Below are positions 1-8,292 of a stretch of DNA of 64,000 bases, piece after piece (positions within the stretch are counted from its first letter, which is position 1; every line of letters starts with the position of its first letter). The translations under genes and the position numbers were made by a program. Below the pieces are notes generated by a model, which worked only from the letters and a program-made list of their open reading frames with translations, was not told the DNA's origin and searched no databases. The stretch comes from Zunongwangia sp. HGR-M22 (GTDB taxonomy: Bacteria; Bacteroidota; Bacteroidia; Flavobacteriales; Flavobacteriaceae), in contig NZ_CP115159.1 of NCBI RefSeq assembly GCF_027594425.1, forward strand, positions 2,496,001 to 2,560,000. The letters are read 5' to 3'.

Positions 1-1789
1 TTATACTTATCGATTCGATATTCTCACTCATACCTGGCAATCCCGGAATTAAACAATTAATTCCTCTTACTATCAGTTTTACCTTCACACCGGCTCGACT
101 TGCCTGGTATAATTTATCGATCATTGGATAATCTGAAAGACTATTGAGCTTTAACTTTATACCGGCTGCTTTCCCTTGTAATTGATTATCTATTTCATTT
201 TGAATAAGCTTATTCAACACTGTTCTTGTATAGTGCGGAGAAACAATTAAATGGCGGTATTTACTTACTTTATAATTGGTTTCAAAAAAGTCGAAAACTT
301 TGTTCACTTCTTTTAAAATCTCCTGATTAGCGGTAAACAAGGTGTAATCGGTATACATTTTAGAAGTAGACTCATTAAAGTTCCCAGTACTTATAAAGCC
401 ATATTTCTTTAATTTACCATTACTTTCTTCACGTTCTATTACACAGGTTTTGCAGTGTACTTTTAAGCCGGGAACGCCGAATATAAGCTTTACTCCTTCT
501 CGCTGCATCTGCTCGGCATATTTGATATTGGCAGCTTCATCAAAACGCGCTCTAAGCTCTATTTGTACCAGTACCTTTTTGCCATTTTTAACTGCATTTA
601 TTAAAGAACTCGCAATGTGCGATATTTTGGCGAGGCGGTATATTGTGATCTTTATTGTTTTTACGCGAGGATCTAAAGCAGCTTCACGCAAAAATTTAAC
701 GACATAAGAGAAACTTTGGTAAGGCGCGTAAAGCAAATGATCCTTTTTACCTACCCCGTTTATTAAGCTGGCTTGTAATGCTAATCCCGGGATGGGTAAG
801 GCTTCTTTAGTATCATAAAGCAACTTTTTGCTACCTAATCTAGGAAATCCCATATAATCACGCCTATTATGGTATCTACCACCGGGAATAATACTATCGG
901 CATGATCTATTCCCATTTTATTCATTAAATATTTTAAGGTATCCTTATCGATATTTTTATCGTAAACGAAACGAACAGGATCTCCTTTAATTCTATCTTT
1001 TACGCTTTCAGAAATTTTTTCAATAAAACTTTTACTCAGATCACTATCAATATCCAGCTCGGCATCTCTGGTAATTTTTATCATATGTGCAGAGATGGTT
1101 TCATATTCAAAAATATTAAATATACTATTTAGGTTATATCTAATAAGATCGTCCAAGATAATTATATACTGCTTCTCATCATCTGATGGCAACATTACAA
1201 AGCGCTCGATACTCCTTGGAATTTCGATTAAAACATATTTACGCTCTTTTTTGCTAACAATATTTGTAAGTTTTCTTGACGATTTTGGAGACTTCATTTC
1301 CATAGTGACCGCTAGATAAGCTGCACTATCTTTTAAGCTGGGTAATTCTTCCAAATCATTTAAAACGATCGTCACAAGCGCCGGACTTACATGAGACAGA
1401 AAATAATCTTTTACAAATTTTTGCTGCGATTCAGAAACTTCTTTTTCATTGATAACGCAAATGCCATGCTCATCACGAAGTCTATGCTGAATTTTATCTA
1501 ATATTTTTAAACTTTCAGATTGTTGTTTAATTACTTCCTTGGTAATATCCTCAAGTAATTTACTTGCTTTTACACCACCTAATGCACTTTTCCCCGTTTT
1601 CCCTGCTAAATCAATACGTTTTACTGTAGCGTAACGCACTTTAAAGAATTCATCTAAATTATTACTGAAAATCCCTAAAAATCGAAGACGTTCTATAAGC
1701 GGTACCGATTCGTCTTCCGCTTCCTGCAAAACTCTATTATTAAATTGAAGCCAACTTAATTCTCGATTGATGTATTTATTTTCCTGCAT
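1..1789 (-). CDS. ppk1: Polyphosphate kinase 1, C-terminus cut off by window edge
   Basis: This gene reads from an ATG at 1789-1787 on the minus strand to the window edge without a stop, giving about 596 residues of a family that is usually near 690. The N-terminus carries the PPK1 opening NRELSWLQFNNRVLQEA. Further in come the phospholipase-D-like core segments ITIYRL, the IELRARFDEAANI stretch and GLKVHCK, with the histidine that is autophosphorylated in this family. PPK1 makes polyphosphate from ATP reversibly. The gene starts 2 bases after the sixA stop and so is the third gene of pdxH-sixA-ppk1. Family assignment is firm; the missing part is only the C-terminus. Confidence 0.95.
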   Translation of the reverse strand, partial: MQENKYINRELSWLQFNNRVLQEAEDESVPLIERLRFLGIFSNNLDEFFKVRYATVKRIDLAGKTGKSALGGVKASKLLEDITKEVIKQQSESLKILDKIQHRLRDEHGICVINEKEVSESQQKFVKDYFLSHVSPALVTIVLNDLEELPSLKDSAAYLAVTMEMKSPKSSRKLTNIVSKKERKYVLIEIPRSIERFVMLPSDDEKQYIIILDDLIRYNLNSIFNIFEYETISAHMIKITRDAELDIDSDLSKSFIEKISESVKDRIKGDPVRFVYDKNIDKDTLKYLMNKMGIDHADSIIPGGRYHNRRDYMGFPRLGSKKLLYDTKEALPIPGLALQASLINGVGKKDHLLYAPYQSFSYVVKFLREAALDPRVKTIKITIYRLAKISHIASSLINAVKNGKKVLVQIELRARFDEAANIKYAEQMQREGVKLIFGVPGLKVHCKTCVIEREESNGKLKKYGFISTGNFNESTSKMYTDYTLFTANQEILKEVNKVFDFFETNYKVSKYRHLIVSPHYTRTVLNKLIQNEIDNQLQGKAAGIKLKLNSLSDYPMIDKLYQASRAGVKVKLIVRGINCLIPGLPGMSENIESISI

Positions 1790-1791
1790 AC

Positions 1792-2292
1792 TTAGCGTAA
1801 ATTCTTTGGAAATAAAGTTAATAATGTTTTACCTGATGAAATGGATTGCCAACTATCCTTATTAAATTCGATAACGCACAGGCCGGTAGTAGGGATATTA
1901 TCATATGTGGCATGCCCTGCATGATTTACAAAACTGGTAACTGCCGGATTATGCGAAAAAATGATAAGTGTTTCTGTGGAATCTGGAGCATTTTGAATCA
2001 CTTTCTTTAATCGGGAGTAATTAAAAGTATATAGACTTTCTATCACTTCAAAATCTTTATTATCCACAGCCAATTTATCCTTAAAAATTTTAGCAGTCTC
2101 ATGAGCTCTTACGGCATGGCTACTCCAAAAAGTAGCTTTAGCTTTATTGACATTTTGATCGTAATATGGTTTAAAAACGCTCAAAACAACTTCAGCATCT
2201 TTGTAGGCTCTTTTCTTTAAAGGCCGCTCTAAATCTTCAACATCATGTTTCCAAGACGATTTACCGTGTCTTACTATTATTAGACGTTTCAT
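1792..2292 (-). CDS. sixA: SixA-type histidine phosphatase
   Basis: The 166-residue protein opens with the histidine phosphatase superfamily signature RHG at residues 8-10. It has a second conserved arginine/histidine region (R62, H64) and the later catalytic histidine in IFSHNP (H114). Small single-domain members of this size resemble SixA, which dephosphorylates phosphohistidine in other bacteria. The substrate here is not shown. It lies 2 bases from both pdxH upstream and ppk1 downstream, so the three genes are very likely co-transcribed. Since PPK1 works through a phosphohistidine, a link to polyphosphate metabolism is tempting but is inference only. Confidence 0.85.
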   Translation of the reverse strand: MKRLIIVRHGKSSWKHDVEDLERPLKKRAYKDAEVVLSVFKPYYDQNVNKAKATFWSSHAVRAHETAKIFKDKLAVDNKDFEVIESLYTFNYSRLKKVIQNAPDSTETLIIFSHNPAVTSFVNHAGHATYDNIPTTGLCVIEFNKDSWQSISSGKTLLTLFPKNLR

Positions 2293-2294
2293 TA

Positions 2295-2939
2295 TTACGG
2301 TGCTAAGCGTTTAGAATTCCATTTCGCATCTTCTAAATTGAAAGTAATACGATCATGCAACCTATTTTTTCTACCCTGCCAGAATTCTATATTTAAAGGT
2401 TTCACAATATAGCCTCCCCAATGTTGAGGCTTAGGAACCTCTTTGCCTTCATATTTTTGCTCCACCTCAGCGAGATTTTCTTCCAATACCTCTCTAGATG
2501 CAATTTCTGAACTTTGGGGCGATGCCCAAGCTCCTAGCTGACTTCCTCTGGGACGGGAGTGGTAATATTCAGTGGCAGTTTCTTCATCTACTTTTTCCAC
2601 CATTCCTTTTACAATTACCTGTCGCTCTGTAGACGGCCAAAAAAACGAAATACAAACACGCGGATTACTAGCAATAGACTTTCCTTTTTCAGAATTAAAA
2701 TTGGTATAAAATATAAAACCATCTTTGCTATATGATTTTAAAAGAACTACCCGAGATTTTGGAAAACCATCCAACCCAACCGTGGAAATCGTCATAGCAT
2801 TAACTTCTCCTGAACCGCCTTCGGCTTCGGTTTCGTTAAACCACTGCTCAAATAAAGTAAAAGGATTATCTGGAATGCTGCTCTCTAATAATTCGCTTTT
2901 TTCGTAAGATTGTCTATAATCCTGAAGATTTTTGCTCAT
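2295..2939 (-). CDS. pdxH: Pyridoxamine 5'-phosphate oxidase
   Basis: The 214-residue protein is full length for PdxH, the FMN enzyme that oxidises pyridoxine or pyridoxamine 5'-phosphate to pyridoxal 5'-phosphate. Visible family segments are SRVVLLKSY and GFIFYTNFNSEKGK (FMN-binding half), HSRPRGSQLGAWASPQS in the middle, and the C-terminal WQGRKNRLHDRI, followed by the final RLAP. It is the first gene of the pdxH-sixA-ppk1 run and has about 200 bases of non-coding DNA upstream, up to the rnz stop. I saw no clear TAnnTTTG box there. Confidence 0.95.
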   Translation of the reverse strand: MSKNLQDYRQSYEKSELLESSIPDNPFTLFEQWFNETEAEGGSGEVNAMTISTVGLDGFPKSRVVLLKSYSKDGFIFYTNFNSEKGKSIASNPRVCISFFWPSTERQVIVKGMVEKVDEETATEYYHSRPRGSQLGAWASPQSSEIASREVLEENLAEVEQKYEGKEVPKPQHWGGYIVKPLNIEFWQGRKNRLHDRITFNLEDAKWNSKRLAP

Positions 2940-3140
2940 CGCTTAATTTTTCAGTTTTGATTGATTTAAGATTTTACTTGAAAATCTCGAAATCGAAGTC
3001 ATTTTAATATTTATAAAATCATGCAGACCTTGGTAGGTGCAGCGTACTGCAATTTACGAGTTTTAGAAATAAGCCAGAAAAAATAGGTCTAGCTTTATCA
3101 ATATTTTATAAAAATTTAAAGTAGATTATTTTACTCTGAA

Positions 3141-4046
3141 TTAAAACTCAAAACTCTTACCATCTTCTGCTAGAGAAACATTTGGAAATACTTGTTCTGC
3201 TTCAGATTTAAAAATCTCAATATCAGGATAACGCGTAGAATAATGTCCCAAAATCAGTTTTTTTACATTGGCTCTCTTCGCAATTGTGGCGGCCTGCATT
3301 GCTGTACTATGTTTAGTAGGATTTGCATATTTCAATTGTTCCTGCAAAAAGGTAGATTCGTGATACAACACATCAATATTCGCTATCTGCGGAATAATTT
3401 CTTCAGAAAAAGCAGTATCGCTACAAAATGCATAACTTTTAGGAGCCTCTCCAGCTTTGGTTACCATCTCGTTTTTTATCAATTCTCCATCTTCAGAAAT
3501 TACATCTTTACCCTTTTTAAGGCTTTTAAAAAGTGCCACATTGATCTTATGCTTTCGAGCTTCTTCGATTAACAGTTTACGATCTCCTTCTTTTTCTTTG
3601 AACAAAAATCCATTTGTGTACACTCTATGCACTAGCGGAATAGTTTCTATGGTAAGCTTTTCGTTTTCGTAAATTTTCTCAGGCTTTGTTGAAGATAATT
3701 CGTGAAAATAAAGTGGATATGGCGTCCAGGCATTCGATAATTTAAGTTGAAGCAAAATAACTTCTTTAATTCCTTTGGGACCATATACATGCAGTTCCTT
3801 CTCTCTGTTCAGCAGCATAAATGTAGAGATAAGACCTATCAAACCATAAAAATGATCACCATGCAAATGTGAAATAAAAATATGCTCGATTTTGCCGAAT
3901 TTGATCTTATTTTTACGCAGTTGTACCTGGGTTCCTTCCCCACAATCAATAAGGAACATTTGGTTTTGCAAAGTTAAAACCTGCGATGTAGGATTGGTGA
4001 GCGAACGTGGCGTGGCTGCATAACAGCCTAATATGTCAATCTTCAT
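3141..4046 (-). CDS. rnz: Ribonuclease Z (tRNA 3'-processing)
   Basis: The 301-residue protein is a metallo-beta-lactamase-fold nuclease with the zinc motif SHLHGDH at residues 59-65, the N-terminal LGCYAATP and IDCGEGTQ segments, a SDT motif near residue 210 (CSDTAFSEE) and the C-terminal GHYSTRY. These are typical of the short-form RNase Z that trims the 3' trailer of tRNA precursors. Length fits the family (about 300-310). It sits 30 bases downstream of a small STAS-like gene and is probably the last gene of the pyrR-pyrB group. Confidence 0.95.
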   Translation of the reverse strand: MKIDILGCYAATPRSLTNPTSQVLTLQNQMFLIDCGEGTQVQLRKNKIKFGKIEHIFISHLHGDHFYGLIGLISTFMLLNREKELHVYGPKGIKEVILLQLKLSNAWTPYPLYFHELSSTKPEKIYENEKLTIETIPLVHRVYTNGFLFKEKEGDRKLLIEEARKHKINVALFKSLKKGKDVISEDGELIKNEMVTKAGEAPKSYAFCSDTAFSEEIIPQIANIDVLYHESTFLQEQLKYANPTKHSTAMQAATIAKRANVKKLILGHYSTRYPDIEIFKSEAEQVFPNVSLAEDGKSFEF

Positions 4047-4076
4047 TCAGAATAAATTTAAACGGCTAGAATTTAT

Positions 4077-4409
4077 TTAAAATCCTAGCTCTCGTTCAAG
4101 CTCTTCCATTTGGATTATATCTTCTGCCTCTTTTAATGTTGGTGCCACGAATAATTCTTCTGGTATTTTATCTATATCTATAGAATTATTGGCAATCACG
4201 AAAGATTTTTTATGAGCACGATGTACTGTTGAAAGTTCTAAGAATCCAAGTAATTGCTCTAATTCTAACTGCTCATGATTTAAAATATCTATAATAACAT
4301 TTTCATCCTCAAATTCGTGATGATTTGTAGTTAAACGCGATGCAAAATCTGTTATTGAATCTTTTGCATCGGTGATTAATAGATAGTTTGATTTCTTTTC
4401 AATTTTCAT
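4077..4409 (-). CDS. Small STAS-like protein
   Basis: This 110-residue protein has no signal peptide or membrane segment. Its alternating strand/helix pattern (NVIIDILNHEQ, then LLGFLELSTVHRAHKKSFVIA, then APTLKEAEDII) resembles a STAS or anti-sigma-antagonist fold. I recognise it as a protein commonly found next to rnz in flavobacteria, sometimes misleadingly named after that neighbour. It lies 43 bases after pyrB and 30 bases before rnz on the same strand. No functional residue such as an obvious phosphorylatable serine can be fixed by eye, so the role is unknown. Confidence 0.75.
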   Translation of the reverse strand: MKIEKKSNYLLITDAKDSITDFASRLTTNHHEFEDENVIIDILNHEQLELEQLLGFLELSTVHRAHKKSFVIANNSIDIDKIPEELFVAPTLKEAEDIIQMEELERELGF

Positions 4410-4452
4410 CAGCTTCTTTTTAAGTAAGATCTACTAATTTAAAAAATAAAAT

Positions 4453-5382
4453 CTATTGCTTGATCTTTGAAGCTAATAAATAAATAACAGCCATTCTTAC
4501 TGCAACCCCATTTTGAACCTGATCTAAAATAATTGCCTGATCGCTATCGGCTACATCACTCGTAATCTCTACTCCGCGATTAATGGGCCCGGGATGCATT
4601 ACTACAATTTCTTTATTTAAGCTGTTAAGGATTTTCTTATTTAAACCGAATTGCTGAGTATACTCTCGTGTTGAAGGAAAATAACTAATATCCATGCGCT
4701 CGTTTTGCACTCGTAACATATTAGCGACATCGCACCATTCTAAAGCTTTTATAAGATTAGTTTCTACTTCTACTCCTAAAGATTCGATATATTTTGGAAT
4801 TAAAGTCTTAGGTCCACAAACTTTTACATTTGCTCCCTGAAGTTTTAAAGCAAATATATTAGAAAGTGCCACCCTACTATGAAGAATATCGCCAACGATC
4901 ACTACGTTTTTACCGGCAACATCTCCTAACCGTTCTCGTATAGAATAAGAATCTAACAGTGCTTGTGTTGGGTGCTCGTGAGCACCGTCTCCTGCATTTA
5001 CGATACTGGCATTAACATGTTTTGAAAGAAAAATCCCTGCACCAGGGTTAGGATGCCTCATCACAACCATATCAACCTTCATAGAAAGAATGTTATTAAC
5101 GGTGTCGATAAGTGTTTCTCCTTTTTTTACTGAAGAAGAAGCGGCAGAAAAATTGATGGTATCTGCACTTAATCGTTTCTCGGCAAGTTCAAAAGAAAGT
5201 CGGGTTCTTGTACTATTTTCAAAAAACAGATTAGCTATCGTAATATCACGTAATGAAGGAACTTTTTTAATAGGACGGTTAATAATTTCTTTAAAATGAT
5301 CGGCAGTTTTAAATATTAAATCAATATCCGATTTTTGCAAGTACTTAATCCCCAATAAGTGGTTAACACTTAGTTCGCTCAT
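4453..5382 (-). CDS. pyrB: Aspartate carbamoyltransferase catalytic subunit
   Basis: The 309-residue protein has the carbamoyl-phosphate binding signature STRTR at residues 57-61, the HPTQALLD segment and the aspartate-binding HPGPINRG near the C-terminus. It catalyses the committed step of pyrimidine synthesis, joining carbamoyl phosphate to aspartate. Length matches the catalytic chain. It follows pyrR by 8 bases, so it is in one operon with its probable regulator. No pyrI gene for a regulatory subunit lies alongside, consistent with control through PyrR. Confidence 0.97.
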   Translation of the reverse strand: MSELSVNHLLGIKYLQKSDIDLIFKTADHFKEIINRPIKKVPSLRDITIANLFFENSTRTRLSFELAEKRLSADTINFSAASSSVKKGETLIDTVNNILSMKVDMVVMRHPNPGAGIFLSKHVNASIVNAGDGAHEHPTQALLDSYSIRERLGDVAGKNVVIVGDILHSRVALSNIFALKLQGANVKVCGPKTLIPKYIESLGVEVETNLIKALEWCDVANMLRVQNERMDISYFPSTREYTQQFGLNKKILNSLNKEIVVMHPGPINRGVEITSDVADSDQAIILDQVQNGVAVRMAVIYLLASKIKQ

Positions 5383-5390
5383 TACGCTTT

Positions 5391-5930
5391 TTATTTTGAA
5401 ATAAGGTAAACAATATCTTCACCCTCATTTTCTTTCCAGTTTACTAAAACTTTTTCTTCGTTTATGGCATCAACCTGTCTTCCATTATAATCTGGCTGAA
5501 TAGGCAAATGTCTGCTAAAACGACGATCGATAAAGCTTAGTAACTCAATTTCTTTAGGCCTGCCAAAAGATTGAATCGCTGTTAATGCTGCTCGTATACT
5601 TCTACCGGTATAAAGAACATCGTCAATAAAAACAACGCGCTTTTCTTCAACTACAAAATCAATTTTCGTTTTATTGGCCTCTAAAGGTTTATCACTTCTT
5701 CTAAAATCATCACGATAAAAAGTAATATCCAATTGACCTGTTTTAAGATTTTTGATTTCGTATTCCTTCTCTAGTATTTCCTGAAGCCTTTTCAGTAAAA
5801 AAACACCTCGTGGCTGAATTCCAATAAGAACAGTATTAAAAAAGTCAGAATGATTTTCTACAAGCTGGCAAGCCAGTCGTTGCAGAATAATTTGCACTTC
5901 TTTAGCGGTAAGTAGCACTTTTTGACTCAT
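5391..5930 (-). CDS. pyrR: PyrR, pyrimidine operon regulator / uracil phosphoribosyltransferase-like
   Basis: The 179-residue protein has the type I phosphoribosyltransferase PRPP loop VVFIDDVLYTGRSI at residues 99-112 and the early GIQPRG segment, as in PyrR. In Firmicutes PyrR binds pyr mRNA to cause attenuation and has weak uracil phosphoribosyltransferase activity. Here it heads pyrR-pyrB-STAS-like-rnz with 8 bases to pyrB. I could not identify a PyrR attenuator in the short leader, so RNA-level control is unproven. A TAnnTTTG-type box lies about 30 bases upstream. Confidence 0.93.
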   Translation of the reverse strand: MSQKVLLTAKEVQIILQRLACQLVENHSDFFNTVLIGIQPRGVFLLKRLQEILEKEYEIKNLKTGQLDITFYRDDFRRSDKPLEANKTKIDFVVEEKRVVFIDDVLYTGRSIRAALTAIQSFGRPKEIELLSFIDRRFSRHLPIQPDYNGRQVDAINEEKVLVNWKENEGEDIVYLISK

Positions 5931-6238
5931 ATACTGGATTGAAATGATGGTTCGGAAAACAAAAATAAGGTATTTTTCATTTCTAATATAAATTAGATTA
6001 CTACATTTTTTGAAAGATCAAATATTTGAGAGCTTATTCAGAATAAAAAATAAAAATTTCTTATAAAAATCTAGTAAAATCACAAAAGTAAAGAAACAGG
6101 TATATTTTTTTGATTTTCAAGCTTATATAAGCTAATTTTAAATAGTTACCCAATATGAATTGATTTAAGAATTGAACGATTTTTTTTCATTTTAAACTAT
6201 TAAAAAAATAAAACCATAACCCTAACAAAAGACCAAAA
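5931..6238. other. Divergent intergenic region pyrR / small unknown gene
   Basis: This 308-base AT-rich gap separates two divergently transcribed genes. Apart from the pyrR -7 box, I see no RNA gene, riboswitch, strong hairpin or additional reading frame. Confidence 0.5.
5960..5967 (-). promoter_or_regulatory. Putative -7 box of pyrR
   Basis: On the minus strand this reads TATTTTTG, an exact match to the Bacteroidota -7 consensus TAnnTTTG. It is 29 bases upstream of the pyrR ATG. No TTG was found at the expected -33 spacing, so the call rests on one element. Confidence 0.4.
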
Positions 6239-6649
6239 ATGAAATTAATTTACAATGGTGGAAATAGAAAGCTTTCCAGAGTTGTTAATCGTGCCAATGA
6301 AATATTGTTAAGTAGTTTTTATTTTTTAGAAATTGAGAAATACCTTCGAGAGAATTATGAAGAAGAAAAATGTTTAATTTTTTTGACAGCGCTAAAATCT
6401 TTCGATGAAAAAGTTGCTATCAAAGGTTTTTGGAATCCAATAGGTAAAAAGTATCTAGAAATTAAAGATGACTATATTCAAATAAATACGGCCCATCTTA
6501 GCAAATCGCATCGAACGCTATTAGCTCAATTAATTGGTGAGTATTTAATGATTTTGGATCAGAGAAAGCAATTATCGCAAATTATACCTTTAAAAAATGG
6601 TAAAGATCTCCCTGCTAATTTTGGATCTATAGCTAGAAATTTTATGTGA
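6239..6649 (+). CDS. Conserved-looking small protein of unknown function
   Basis: The 136-residue protein starts at an ATG after an A-rich leader and has normal coding character, with mixed charged and hydrophobic residues. There is no signal peptide and no predicted membrane span. The central part (KGFWNPIGKKYLEIKDDY) and the helical segment SKSHRTLLAQLIGEYLMILD suggest a small globular alpha/beta protein. I do not recognise a family. It is transcribed in the same direction as the bestrophin gene 88 bases downstream but could be independent. Confidence 0.65.
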   Translation: MKLIYNGGNRKLSRVVNRANEILLSSFYFLEIEKYLRENYEEEKCLIFLTALKSFDEKVAIKGFWNPIGKKYLEIKDDYIQINTAHLSKSHRTLLAQLIGEYLMILDQRKQLSQIIPLKNGKDLPANFGSIARNFM

Positions 6650-6737
6650 TTTTATATAGTTTCATAATAAAGCTATAATCTTTTCTAAAGAGTAAAGTTG
6701 CCTTTTCCATTTTAACTACCTTCATCAAAAATTTTCT

Positions 6738-7694
6738 ATGATTGTAGCCAGAAATTTAAAATGGAAGCAGGTTTTTTTCTACATGTGGAAACCTATGCTC
6801 TATTTTCTTGTTTTATCACTAGCAGTTTACATATTGCACATTAAGTTTGGGATGAAGAGCTTAAGTATTCCTTTTAATGCCGTTGCAACATTAAGCACAG
6901 CGCTTGCTATTTATTTGGGATTCAAAAACAATAGCGCATACGATAGATGGTGGGAAGCTCGTAAAATTTGGGGACTATTGGTTAACTATAGCAGAGCCTG
7001 GGGTCGAGAAATTCTTAGTCTAAGTTTTACTACAAAGAATGAGGAATCTCAAGAAATTGCAAACTGGCAAAGAAATGTTATTTATCGCCACATTGCTTTT
7101 GTACATTCCCTGCGAGTATTTCTTAGAATTAAACATCCTTACAATCAAAATAAAACTGAAATTTACGAAGGATCCAACAGGTATGATGATATAAAAGATT
7201 TTGTAAGCGCAGAAGAATTTAAAAATTTTCTTGATAAAAATAACCCACCTAATTATCTAATACAACTGCAAAGTGAAGACTTAAAATATGCCTATAGAAA
7301 AGGATGGATTTCAGACTATAGATTTGTAAGATTAGATGAAACTCTAACCGAATTTAATAATCACCAAGGTATGAGCGAGCGAATTAAAAATACTCCTATG
7401 CCTCGCCCCTACAGTTTCTTCTCGAGAGTATTTGTATACCTTCATGGCACATTGGTACCTTTTGCTTTTATTGAAGATTTAGGATGGATAAATATTCCTT
7501 TATCCTTAATTATTAATTTCATCTTCCTTGCATTGGATACTATCGGAGAAAGAACAGAAGATCCTTTTGAAAATAGAATGGACGACACTCCCCTTAGTGC
7601 TATTAGTCTAACTATAGAGACCAATCTTAAGGAAATGATTGGCGATAAAAATTTTCCTGAAAAACAACAAGAAATTGAAGGCGTGGTTTTATAA
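6738..7694 (+). CDS. Bestrophin-family anion channel
   Basis: The 318-residue membrane protein carries the bestrophin/UPF0187 signature FKNNSAYDRWWEARKIWG after the first two membrane segments, with further hydrophobic segments near residues 230-270 (VFVYLHGTLVPFAFIEDLGW). The C-terminal part has the acidic DPFENRMDDTPL segment that matches the calcium-clasp region of the family. Bacterial homologues form pentameric channels permeable to ions. Length fits the prokaryotic members (about 290-320). A short terminator-like hairpin follows. Confidence 0.9.
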   Translation: MIVARNLKWKQVFFYMWKPMLYFLVLSLAVYILHIKFGMKSLSIPFNAVATLSTALAIYLGFKNNSAYDRWWEARKIWGLLVNYSRAWGREILSLSFTTKNEESQEIANWQRNVIYRHIAFVHSLRVFLRIKHPYNQNKTEIYEGSNRYDDIKDFVSAEEFKNFLDKNNPPNYLIQLQSEDLKYAYRKGWISDYRFVRLDETLTEFNNHQGMSERIKNTPMPRPYSFFSRVFVYLHGTLVPFAFIEDLGWINIPLSLIINFIFLALDTIGERTEDPFENRMDDTPLSAISLTIETNLKEMIGDKNFPEKQQEIEGVVL

Positions 7695-7713
7695 AAAAAC
7701 TATTCCATAAAAT

Positions 7714-7738
7714 GGCAGTTCAAAAACTGTCTTTTTTT
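7714..7738 (+). terminator. Terminator after bestrophin gene
   Basis: A 7-base stem (GGCAGTT with AACTGTC, one G-U pair) is followed by a run of seven T, 20 bases after the stop codon. Confidence 0.55.
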
Positions 7739-7741
7739 ATT

Positions 7742-7749
7742 TAATTTTG
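7742..7749 (+). promoter_or_regulatory. Putative -7 box of guanine deaminase gene
   Basis: TAATTTTG matches TAnnTTTG exactly and lies 16 bases before the ATG. A TTG at the -33 position is not present because the preceding terminator occupies that space. Confidence 0.4.
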
Positions 7750-7765
7750 AGAAAGAAAAGAAAAA

Positions 7766-8248
7766 ATGTTTATGACTGAAGAAGATAAGAAATTTATGCG
7801 TCGGGCAATAGCTCTGGCAGAAGAAGGAATGGACACCGGAGCAGGAGGTCCTTTTGGAGCAGTAGTTGTAAAAGACGGGGAAATTGTTGCTGAAGGATGG
7901 AATATCGTTACTTCTAGTAACGACCCCACTGCTCATGCTGAAATTACTGCGATAAGAAGAGCTTGCGAAAACTTAAATACTTTTCAATTAGAAGATTGCA
8001 TTTTATACACAAGCTGCGAACCTTGCCCTATGTGCTTGGGTGCGATTTACTGGGCCAGACCCAAAAAAGTCTTTTATGCACTAAACCACAATGATGCTGC
8101 AAAAATTGGATTCGACGACCAGTTTATCTACGAAGAATTAGATAAGGATATAGAAAATAGAAAAGTCCCTTTTGAAAATATAATTCGAGAAGAAGCTTTA
8201 CCTGTTTTTGAAAAATGGGACAGAAAAGAAAACCGAATCGATTATTAA
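7766..8248 (+). CDS. guaD: Guanine deaminase (cytidine-deaminase fold)
   Basis: The 160-residue protein closely resembles Bacillus GuaD. It has the zinc motif HAE at 57-59 and PCPMC at 86-90 (C87, C90), the substrate segment GGPFGAVVVKDG near residues 27-38, and the family-specific C-terminal DAAKIGFDDQFIYEEL. GuaD deaminates guanine to xanthine. The match around AIYWARPKKVFYA separates it from the tRNA adenosine deaminase TadA. A second ATG two codons downstream could also be the start. It appears to be a single-gene unit with its own -7 box and a terminator overlapping its stop. Confidence 0.9.
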   Translation: MFMTEEDKKFMRRAIALAEEGMDTGAGGPFGAVVVKDGEIVAEGWNIVTSSNDPTAHAEITAIRRACENLNTFQLEDCILYTSCEPCPMCLGAIYWARPKKVFYALNHNDAAKIGFDDQFIYEELDKDIENRKVPFENIIREEALPVFEKWDRKENRIDY

Positions 8249-8262
8249 GATTCGGTTTTTCT
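8229..8262. terminator. Bidirectional terminator between guaD and the isomerase-like gene
   Basis: An 11-base perfect stem (AAAACCGAATC at 8229-8239 with GATTCGGTTTT at 8249-8259) is flanked by A and T runs. It overlaps the guaD stop codon and faces the 3' end of the convergent gene. Confidence 0.8.
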
Positions 8263-8292
8263 TTTTATTATTAAAACGAACTATGGGTGATT

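Noticed and set aside
450..1319. Plus-strand reading frames of 74-85 codons
   Set aside because: They lie antisense inside ppk1 and have the cysteine- and serine-rich composition of shadow frames.
3030..3070. tRNA-like fragment between rnz and pdxH
   Set aside because: No cloverleaf with acceptor, anticodon and T arms can be drawn, and no TTCRA-type T loop is present.
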